64,000 nucleotides of DNA from Macrolepiota albuminosa (taxonomy: Eukaryota; Basidiomycota; Agaricomycetes; Agaricales; Agaricaceae), in NCBI GenBank assembly GCA_027475525.1, contig JAMWFC010000052.1, positions 806,001-870,000 of the forward strand, in the 5' to 3' direction. The notes beneath the pieces were generated by a model that was not told the DNA's origin, searched no databases, and worked only from the letters and a program-made list of their open reading frames with translations. Numbering within the stretch: position 1 is the stretch's first letter; each line of letters opens with the position of its first letter. The position numbers and the translations under genes were made by a program. Of the stretch, positions 55,355-64,000 are shown one piece after another.

Positions 55355-57556
55355 TTAATGCCAGGCACCAGGTATTTCTCTCACTCCCGAACTGGACGCT
55401 ACTGGAGGTTTCGGAGACGTAGCAAGAAGATCCTCTAGTAAGGTTGTGACAATGTTATCTTCTAAATCATTCCTTACGACTCCGTCAGAAGGGATTTGAG
55501 CTTTAATCTTTCCGCGTAAGTCTGGATGCATACTGTCGCTGAATCCCATCTATTGAGCACGGGTAAGAGAAGATAGGATGAATAGAGAAAGAGTTGAAAC
55601 GTACATCTGCCAAACGCTTCGCGATCCTATTAATCGTGCGGGTTCTCAAGTCATTATGTTCAGGACCGTAGCCTTGATGACGTCTAGTAGATGTCCCATG
55701 GCCAAGGTGAGTATTACGGCGATTGACTACCTCATAAGAGGGCTGATTGTTTCTGCCATGCACAGCAATGACAGGTGTCGTCGACCTTACGAAGGGAGAA
55801 GGCGTAGCAGGCTTATTTCTGAAAAGGTGCAGTGAGAAACCGGCAAGAAGTAATAACTTTTGCAAACCTACAATTCATCCATTGCTGATTGGGCTCTCAT
55901 CTCTCGTCCCTTGCGACGCTCCTCTCGATCTAGCCGGTATTTTTCCTTCTCTACTGGGTATCGGGCTTTCGCCTCGTCTACCTGAGCTCGCAACTCTTGT
56001 GGCGTTGGTTTACTTGCTCCACGCATCGACGTTTCCATAATTGGTGGGGGCCCGGGAGGGGCGAAGTAAGGGCCAGTGGGGGGAGGGGGCCCGGAAGGGT
56101 AGTAGCCAGAAAATTGGGGTGGAGGAGGCGGAGGCCACTTGGAAAAGCTGCGGAAGCTTCCATCGAAAGGAGGGGGCTGAGACCACTTGGAAAAGTTGCG
56201 GAAGCTTCCATCGAAAGGAGGCGGCAGCGGCCTTTGCCCAAACCATCCTCTCACCGGAGGTGATCCTCGCTGTCCTGAATATCCCCAAGGTCCAGGTCCT
56301 TGGTGCATGCCGGAATGGGATTCAGAAGGAACTTCGGGGACGGACGAGGGGGGAGGATCAGAGAGGTGCGCTTCGTTCGCTGGAACTGATTTCACTGGTT
56401 CCTGTCGAGTCGGCTCTGTGCTTGCCAAGCCGGTAAACGAGGGTACATCAGTATGAACGGACTGAAGCGTGTCCGACAACGACCGGAAAACACCTCCGAG
56501 CGCGTTAGTAACACGTCGCCTGGCTGCTTCCTCCGCTTCCGCAGCAACACCTGTTTGGCCGGCAATGTCTTGTGCGGCTTGGGACGTGTTATCTCTATGA
56601 ACGTGCCAATAAGTGCCATTCATCGTGTTGCGAAGAATATTGCGAAATCCTTCTGAAAGCTCCGGATGCGCAGCGATAACGTCGGCGAAGGTGGTAAAAA
56701 GTAAGGTTAGGTCGTTAAAAAACGAAGTAGATGTGGTCGTATCTGAAGTACTGAAAGTAGGAAGAGGACGCTCAGTTGGATTACCTTTGCTGCTACCGTC
56801 CTTGTCAGCTTCCTTGGTCTGAACACCAGGCGTATTAAGAGTCTGGGGGTCAACTTTCGGAGTGCTCTCAGCTGGAATGCAAGGGTAACCGAAGGCTGCA
56901 TCTGTGGTGATAGGAGGTTGAAAATCATACACATGAACCGGGGGCTTCGGAGGAGCGTCTTCGCCAAGCACTGACCCAGTCGATGAGACATCGTCATCAG
57001 GAGCTGCTTTCTGCTTTCCTTTGTCCAGGGATCCGATGCAAGGATTGTAAGAACTCGATAAGGAAGAGGGGAAGCTGTCCTGATGACCACTACCCTTGAC
57101 AGTATCTCTGTCACTGTCGAGGGTTTCAACCAAACCATGTGTTTGAACTTCTCTGGGAATGTTCGACAAAAAGAGTCCCTGAAGTTCGGATATGGGAGGC
57201 ATAGGAAGGGTTTGCCAGTCATCTTCAATATCAAACACCCCAGCGCCGATGGCATTTCGAGACTGATTGTGGGACAGTGTCCTCTGAAAACGAGCGATGG
57301 GTAGATCTTGAACTGTAAATTTTATAGCTTGACCATCAGTATATGAAGTGACATAGAAATCGTCCAGTTCCTCCTGTGAGCTCAAAGTGACCTGGTCATT
57401 GTCCGCATCGACGTAAGACACTGAAACTTTCTCGAGGGGAATGTCATAAAGCAGTTCAACCTTTGCAGCAAAAGTATTCCAAGAAGGCTTGTCAGGGAAT
57501 ACGACACGACGAGTGAGTCCATTGGGCTCAGTGAGCTTGAAGTTGACGGGCGGCAT
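55355..57556 (-). CDS. PB1-domain protein with Pro-rich C-terminal half
   Basis: Start ATG 57556 (MPPVNFKLTEPNGLTRRVVF), chosen because upstream in-frame codons lack ATG. Residues about 1-90 form a PB1 domain: the lysine/arginine-bearing first strand (LTRRVVFPDKPSWNTFAAKV) and the acidic OPCA-type loop YVDADNDQVTLSSQEELDDF. Later parts are disordered: LADVIAAHPELSEGFRNILR-like helices, ARRRVTNALGGVFRSLSDTL, Gly/Pro/Phe-rich repeats with the unit PPPFDGSFR-FSKW twice, and a charged helix (AQVDEAKARYPVEKEKYRLD). Two short introns near 55870 and 55555 lead to the end GVREIPGAWH, stop 55355-55357. PB1 domains hetero-oligomerise, for example in polarity, NADPH oxidase or autophagy receptor scaffolds. 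The middle could be NBR1-like, but I see no ZZ finger. Confidence 0.82.
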
Positions 57557-57996
57557 TGTAGATGTTGGGACAGCCACAGTCTGGCCCAGGGTAAGTATAT
57601 GATCTCATCGCATTCAAACTCCGAACTGCGGAGGTGCTGCGCCAACACGATAGACACAGGAATCTGTCAAGGAAGATATAACGCCTTGATATCTATGGCT
57701 CCGGGTTATAGAAATTCCTACTACTGTCGACATTGTGCTGGAACTGCTCAACTTGGTTTTGTTGTCATCTTGTATCATATGGGAGATGTAGATGAAACAT
57801 AGATGTATACAGACGCATTGTACATCCATCGTTTATACGAGAACAGAAGGCTAAGACTCCGAGAGACTAGTGATATATAAATGAAGGAATTGCGAAATCA
57901 ATTACAGCTCCGTGTATATGATCTCGGCGTAGGGTTATACTACACCGAGAGAAAAAATACATAGTAAGTCCACCAGCAGTTATTAGGTACCAATAA
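57557..57996. other. Intergenic, PB1 gene promoter and exchanger 3' side
   Basis: No recognised feature. Confidence 0.4.
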
Positions 57997-60688
57997 TTAT
58001 GAGACTGAACCGCTCTTGAACTCGACGAAGATGTTAGTTATCATGAGAATGAGATAGAAGGATACTAATGCGATGCCCCAGCGACGCGTGAGATAATAAT
58101 CGTTGAAGGGAACGTACACAAGAGTGGCGGCAAGTAGGATGAGGAGGCCGATAGTACTCACGAAGAGCGTTGTCGAGTAAGAGAGCTCATATGGAGCAGC
58201 TGTTTGATGAGTAATGTATGAACCTGAGATACCGATTCCAAGTAAAATGTTCAGCATAGGGCTACCAAAACAGGCAGAGAATCCCATTATGGGAGCAAAT
58301 TTCTGAGAGAATGATATTTACAGTGAGACTCATAAACGAAAGTTGCGGGACTATACGCACAGCCACGCTCAGGTTGGCTACCAAGTCGGCCAAAGAGTTA
58401 CCCATGGCGAAGAGAGTTAAACCAATGAGTGCATCGGATAAGCCAAAGATGAAACCAAACGCCTAGAGATCTGGTTAGCGCGATTTTTTAAACGTCAAAT
58501 TCCGCCTTACCTGGAGCACGAGCACAATCTCATCTGCAACAGCCATAATCCATACCATACTAACCATAAAGCCCATCGAGCATCGAGCTAATCTCGCTGT
58601 CGGATGGTTTGCGTTATCAGCGAATATGAGTACAAGGGCACTTGCTATGCAACCGCCAACCGCCGCTGCACCAAAGTAAACCACTTGACGGCTCGACGAG
58701 TCTTGGAGGTGAAAATCTTGTAAATATGCTGCAGAATTTGATGATCACTACTTACTGAATAGAACTGCAACGCAGAACAACGGGGCAAGCAAACACTGAA
58801 CGGCCATGAGCCATTTGTTAAATCCCATCAGATGTGTTTCTTCTAATACGACCTCCTCTGCGATTAACGCCCGCTCCTCGCCTTCTTCCTCAAAACCTAT
58901 CAAAAGGCCATCATTATGACGAAGAGTCTTCTCACGCGACACTGCATCGAAATCATATGGTGTCACAACAACAGGAAGTGTCAAGGTCAAGAGCAAGACA
59001 GCAGGTACCGCAAGTATCCCTACCACTTGACTTAACAGAGGCTTGGTACGAAAGTGATGTAGATTTGGAAATAGAATATGGGAAGTTTGACGAATAACAT
59101 GCTGAAGTCGCTGCCGTCGTGTGCGCGGGACAAATAATTGGTCCGCGTAGTCCGTATCTGCGTCGGAGGTCGATGGAGAAGCAGATGTACGAATTATAGA
59201 CGGAATAGCTGCACTGGAAGAGATAGGGGAAAGTTGTAGTGCTGGTGGGCGGCTGAAATAACCGCCTGACTGACTACGAAGCATATGCCTTGGTGCCTCT
59301 GGATTGGTTGGTGATACGAGAGAAGTTGAGTGTGGACTACGATCATCAAGCTCATGTGCATTCCAAGGGACGTGTTCTCGAGAAAAAGAGGTTTTGGGCG
59401 TAAGCTGCCGAGACCCAGGGTGACTATGATAATGTCCACCAGCATAAGGCGTGACTGGACTGCCGAACATGCTTAATGATGGACCAGCGGCTTCACGTTG
59501 AAGTGAATTGACAACATGAGCAAACTCGAGGGCACCTGCGAGAGAGAATGAGGGTAATTTCGCGTGCGGTCGCGAAGGCGAGGGAGAGCGGCTCCTAGGT
59601 CGCGGGGAACTCGGGTGAAGACTTCGTCGCAAGGAAATATTTGTGTCTATACGGGGTGGAATAGGCGGCGGTGACGTTTGAGAGACGACAGGAGTCGCGA
59701 GCGATACGTTAATGGCAATCTGACTGTCATTGATGACTTTGGAACATCAGATGAAAGCCTTTTTTTCGCTTGTTATTGTGAAGGAACACACCTTCATCTC
59801 GATATGGAACATGAACTGGATCATCTCCGGAGAGCACTTGGTCAACAAGTAATCTCTTCCTCTCCTGTCTACGATCCCAAAAAGCACCGATGACAACACA
59901 GATGACATAAGTCATATACGTGGCGATGAGAAAGTCTGCTTCCCATGACACTATTCTGCCATCCCAGAGGATCACCAATAAGAATAAAACGGCCACTGTG
60001 AAGAAACCGACGTCACGGAGAAACGACCTGCGATCAACTCTAAATTCGTTCGTAATGCACATCGCTCCCACTACAAATGAGACGATGAAAGATGCCGCGC
60101 CAAGTAGCTCTCCGATGGCCAAGTTTCCTGAACCTGCCCGCATAGAGGAAAATGTTGAGAACAGATCCGGACTACCATTTCCAAAGGCTAGGAACGTGAC
60201 ACCGGCGACATTCTCATCTAGACCAAGGATTTGTGCAAGCGTATTGAGGTTTGGCGTGAAGAAGTCAGATGCACTTATGCCAAGGGTCGAAAAGAGGAAG
60301 AACAACCAGATACTGAGAGCCACGAACGCCAGCGGTCGTAATGATGAACTCGTGCAAAAGTATCGTTGAAGGTAGTTCATTGAAATGGTCGTCCCAGAGA
60401 TAGGACATTTCTCTTGAACATGGGCACATTGGTCTGCGGCCGGTTGTGCTAGAGGAAGACACTGAGTCCATTCAGTTTGAGGGGTGCACGTAAAGAGCAG
60501 CAGCAACCTACCTGGTCTTGGGCGTCGATGGACTCTGGCGTATTGAGTAGTTCGAACGATATCCGCTTCACCAGATTATGACCTCTGAGTGTGCTGGTCT
60601 CTTGAATGGCATATCGACTTTGGGACCAGAGTAGAACGTTGATGACAAGGAAAAAGGTGAAGATAAGTCTTGCTAGAGCTGGGGACAT
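57997..60688 (-). CDS. Na+/Ca2+ (cation/Ca2+) exchanger, NCLX/NCKX6-like
   Basis: ATG 60688 (MSPALARLIFTFFLVINVLL, signal anchor), about seven exons, stop at 57997-57999. The N-terminal half has five or six membrane spans with the alpha-1 repeat TFLAFGNGSPDLFSTFSSMR. The C-terminal half has the alpha-2 repeat LIGLTLFAMGNSLADLVANL. Between them lies a long Ser/Pro-rich cytosolic loop (about residues 270-460). This layout is the Ca2+/cation antiporter superfamily, type NCLX/NCKX6, which includes fungal Ecm27-like proteins. It exchanges Ca2+ for Na+ or H+ across an internal membrane, probably ER or mitochondrion (inference). Two inverted alpha repeats with Asp/Asn pairs are intact, so it should be functional. 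Confidence 0.88.
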
Positions 60689-60958
60689 GGGGTAGCAAAG
60701 GGAAGGGTATACACCATGCCTTTTGAGTGGAGGCCCTCACGCGATACGCGCGTGGTCGTTGCTGTGTTCTTGTTACTCTCAAAAGCTTCAAGTAAATAAA
60801 GACCGAAACTGGCATTGAATTGAAATTGCAAAACACATGTACAGTTTGTTGTGGACTTAACAGGCTAGGTACCTCAACGAAGAAGTATACAGACTCGGAA
60901 AATGACAAATTATTCGACGTCTATCTCAGATGGAACACGCCGTCTACTTTCTGTTCCG
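60689..60958. other. Intergenic, exchanger promoter and DUF6534 3' side
   Basis: No recognised feature. Confidence 0.35.
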
Positions 60959-62932
60959 TTATCTTGACTGTGAACCTGCGCGGAGTAAGATCAATATACG
61001 AAATAGTAACACGGATAAAGTTTCTACTTGGAGAGCGCTTATAGGCTCGTCCTGAGACACTACAGACACCAGGCGGAAACTTAACGAAGTTCCACGTGTC
61101 CCAGAGTCTCTGCTTCGCAGTACTGATCGAGAGTTCAACGTTGCAAGCAACGAATTGGCGTACACTGTGGATACACGTAAATTTGGGAAGGTCGTCTAGA
61201 TGACTTCAAAAAGAGCGGATAAGGATACATACATTTTCCAATGACGAAATCAAAGGCAAACGAGTAGAAAGAGTTGGGTAACGCTGTGAACTTTGGAGGG
61301 CGCAGACGAATCAGATCATATGTGAAGGAGTTACATAACCATAACTTACGACAACCACTTCGACTATTGCGATAATCCTACAGAGAACTCAGTTAATCAT
61401 TCAAAGTCAAAAATTAATGATACATGCGATGTGAGAATGCAACGATTAATCGCAAATACAATGAGTTTGTGTATTATAAGGTTTGTTTCTTCGAACTCTG
61501 AGTGATTCCTCGCCAGTAAAAAGCACAGAGCAGTGGCAACGAAAACATCAGACAGAACAGCAGTAATGCCGAAGGGTAAGACACTGATGAACTGTCAAAT
61601 TGACCAATCAGGTCGACGTGGAGATAGAGACATAGGTTTTCAGCATACTTTAACTTCTTTTAGTCGTGAAAAATCCTTGATGAGGAAACTATGGAGGGGT
61701 CAGGGTACTAGATTGCCTCGAAAGTTATTCCTACAAATAGACAACGGTCTCTGAAAAGGTATTATTAGCTATAAAGAATGGTGAAACCATTCTACGGAAA
61801 GCATCCATACCCATTCCAAAGCCTGGCGTTTGTGACCCTGTTGAGCCTGTAGTTACGCGGTCATAGCCTTAAAACGTACAAAAGTGCGCCAAGACAAAGA
61901 AACCCTACATTCACGACGGTCAGGGACAATATCATTTGTTGGTTAGGATATTACGATGACGCACAATAATACTCGAAAGCCACCGCTTTATCCGAGGGGG
62001 ACTCACTTGTGTAAAGAGATGATTAAAAAGCATCCTTTTGTTTGGATGTCGAAGCATAACGCACAGGTGTAAATTCGTTGAGTAAAGTAACTGTATTGTT
62101 AATTGTTAGCAAGGTTTCGACTATACTGCGTGAAATCTAAGACCTACGCCTGAACAGTAAATGCCATGACAATCTTCGTGCTCAGGTCAACGATAGTGAG
62201 CTCAAAATAGAGTGAGATCATACATTGCTTGCTATTGAAGCCTGGCAGGTGATGTGAATCAAAGATCCATTAAGAGTGTTTTGAGTAGAGAGGTTTACAA
62301 ATAACGACCTGATGGAAAATAAGCAGGTAGACAGCAAGGAATCAAAGCACACACCAAGTCCCCTGCTGAAGCAGGCTTGGATTACTAAAGCCCGTGATCT
62401 ATTGGAAATGACTATCAACCATGCGATTCGACGAACTCAATTGTTGCGCACAAGGTAGTAATAAATCGAATGGCACACTAGCAAATATAATAGTAGTATC
62501 GCGGGCTATGTCAGCAATTTAAGGTTCTCACTAAAGACCACATGAACCGTATCCAATGTCCTGAAGATTAACGATTAGCGAATCAAAAGATGTTAGATTT
62601 TCTTGAGCACCATATCCCAGCCACCTAGTGATTCAATGGCTGAGTTTCAGCCAAAATGACACTGCACGAGGTCACTCACCAAAAGCTTCAGCGAGTGACT
62701 GTCTTTTGGGTAATAGATATAATAGAAGCACGTCTAAACGAACCTCAGGGTCACAGGTGATAAGAGTAGATGCAGACAAACTCGCCTGAAGAGTAGTAAT
62801 TCCGTAGACACTCATAGTCAGCATTGCACCTATAAGCATTGCACCTGGTCGACAGACTGCATTTAATCAATTCTCGCGACAGAACGAAGTATAACTCGCA
62901 CCAAAGGTCTGGCCAATGTCAAGATACGACAT
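60959..62932 (-). CDS. DUF6534-type multi-pass membrane protein (many small exons)
   Basis: No long ORF exists, but exon pieces on the minus strand read in order as the mushroom DUF6534 family. They are ATG 62932 MSYLDIGQTFGA, then GAMLIGAMLTMSVYGITTLQ, LDTVHVVFS, HSIYYYLVRNN and MILSLTVVNVGFLCLGALLY. The family core follows: DVFVATALCFLLARNHSEFE, LIIHKLIVFAINRCILTS, PNSFYSFAFDFVIGK and KLYANSLLATLNSRSVLR. The last ORF ends at 60959. An apparent stop after LVRNN may be an intron border or a lesion. The family is a seven-helix-like membrane protein expanded in basidiomycetes; its function is unknown. Boundaries are approximate and the gene could be a recent pseudogene. Confidence 0.6.
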
Positions 62933-63780
62933 AGTGAATTCCTATACAAGGATCTCAACTTATGTGAATCAGTTGACGAGAAAGGTGGGAAAGAGTCATG
63001 GATGGGTAAACGTCGCAAACTATCGATAGTCTCGCCTCGCCAACTGATACACGGGTTCTTTCAGTTTGCTTCCGATCACAAACTTGATGAGCTCGGGAAA
63101 AAAGAATCTTGAGAGTTCTGCCCTAAAATGGACACATATCTAGGATTGCTCACCTATTACAAGAACATCACGTTACAACGCTGTGGACCCGACGATAAAA
63201 CCACTCGAGCCCACCGTGACTGCGAAACATATGATATTCTAATTCATGTGGCTTCGAGGACCTAATTCAACTGCAGATCCTATAGTCCCAAATTCGGATA
63301 TTCCAGAACTGTTCATCATACAATACCAAAAATGGCCGGGAAAATACGTCACGCCGGGTCACAGTCCAAATAAGGAAGACAGGGGCCTTTACTCCGATGA
63401 GATAATGGACGAAACGATAACTAAACACCCTCAGTCAATTGTAGGAAAGACTGAGGGTGAGCGACTCAACTCAATACTGTGAACAATACTTACCTAAGTC
63501 GTAGATTAATGTTGCACAGAATCAAAGACCGAGGACTAGCGTACTGTGGTTTAGATGTAACCATTTAACACATTGAATATGGTACGTACCTCATATATGA
63601 ATAAAATGTTACATTTATTGATGGAAGATAGGTTAAGAATCAGGTGGTCTATTGGGCATCTACATATACAGATCGCACTGTTAGTATAGGCGTTGCCAGT
63701 TCCAAGAACAAATGCCACACTCCAATTCAAGCACTTGATGAATCCAATATCGGTTTGAGAAGCCTGTCTGTAAAAACGGA
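62933..63780. other. Intergenic with a copia LTR-like fragment
   Basis: Around 63427-63490 the sequence resembles the stretch at 13298-13350: the same 10-bp inverted repeat followed by similar AGCRACTNNATT...GTGAACAATAC-like words. It is probably a scrap of the same LTR family. Nothing else is recognised. Confidence 0.5.
63427..63458. repeat. Perfect 10-bp inverted repeat, copy of 13298-13327
   Basis: ACCCTCAGTC and GACTGAGGGT with a 12-bp spacer. Confidence 0.85.
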
Positions 63781-63872
63781 TGGGGGCACCGCGGATTGAA
63801 CGCGGGACCTTCAGAATAACTGTTGAACGTTGATGCTTCAGTCTGCTGCTCTCCCAACTGAGCTATGCCCCC
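63781..63872 (-). tRNA. tRNA-Phe (GAA) with 19-nt intron
   Basis: Acceptor GGGGGCA/TGCCCCC with discriminator A, D arm GCTC/GAGC, T arm CCGCG-TTCAATC-CGCGG, anticodon loop CTGAAG with anticodon GAA, then an intron after position 37. The first anticodon-stem pair is a G-A mismatch. Confidence 0.9.
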
Positions 63873-64000
63873 GGTGTGGTTTGAGTTGAAGCACGCGTGG
63901 TTCACGTCACGGTACAACGTCACTCTGTAAAAGCCTGGCCACCGATGAAAATGCGGTCGCGACAATTAGACTGATAAAGAGGCGGGACTATCCCGGGCTT

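Overview
This window is nuclear DNA of a basidiomycete fungus, most likely an agaricomycete. Host genes are broken by many 45-75 bp GT-AG introns. The families present are typical of mushroom-forming fungi: an F-box/LRR protein, a DUF6534-type membrane protein, a GPI-anchored Ser/Thr-rich protein, a PAS-GATA factor, ERG28 and PRMT5. The tRNA genes carry introns, and there are no bacterial features such as operons or ribosome binding sites.

Layout. Positions 1-14114 are transposon-derived. A Ty1/copia element (1-222 and 12067-12937) is split by a complete 11.8 kb Ty3/gypsy element (223-12066, minus strand, 1025-bp LTRs, ACAG target duplication). A second copia tail and a decayed LINE follow. 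Host genes then run: carboxylesterase (14211-16494, -), F-box/LRR protein (18098-20504, -), ERG28 (22823-23396, -), a Ser/Pro-rich conserved protein (23587-26777, +), a CS-domain/Sel1/tail-anchor protein (27174-28885, +), SDS22 (29124-30612, +), thiamine pyrophosphokinase (30964-31950, +), MOCS2A (32051-32323, +), tRNA-Tyr, a CCDC174 homologue (33527-34946, +), a giant repetitive acidic protein ending in a CaaX box (35635-43861, -), a GPI-anchored protein (44432-45525, -), PRMT5 (45815-48684, -), an ankyrin protein (48948-49729, -), a PAS-GATA transcription factor (49775-52260, +), tRNA-Gln, a LINE remnant, a PB1-domain protein (55355-57556, -), an NCX-type cation exchanger (57997-60688, -), a DUF6534-type membrane protein (60959-62932, -) and tRNA-Phe. 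Most host genes are single-copy housekeeping genes with no evident shared pathway. THI80 and MOCS2A are tightly packed cofactor genes, and ankyrin/GATA and ERG28/Ser-Pro-protein are divergent pairs.

Most notable. (1) The gypsy element is saturated on both strands, in LTRs, spacers and coding DNA, with the short motif CGSYAA (CG[C/G][C/T]AA). It also carries an antisense, spliced extra gene encoding a Zn2Cys6-like cysteine cluster. This combination suggests a self-targeting DNA-binding factor, analogous in logic to the VANC anti-silencing proteins of plant VANDAL transposons. (2) LTR differences are almost all CpG deaminations, and three of them create or destroy that motif. (3) The CaaX-box gene is built from three tandem arrays, two of which amplify intron plus exon together; one array has 66-nt, phase-0, stop-free introns that an ORF finder reads straight through. 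(4) Eight exact tandem duplications all have a period of exactly 77 bp, which looks like an assembly k-mer artefact and breaks several reading frames, including the GATA gene.
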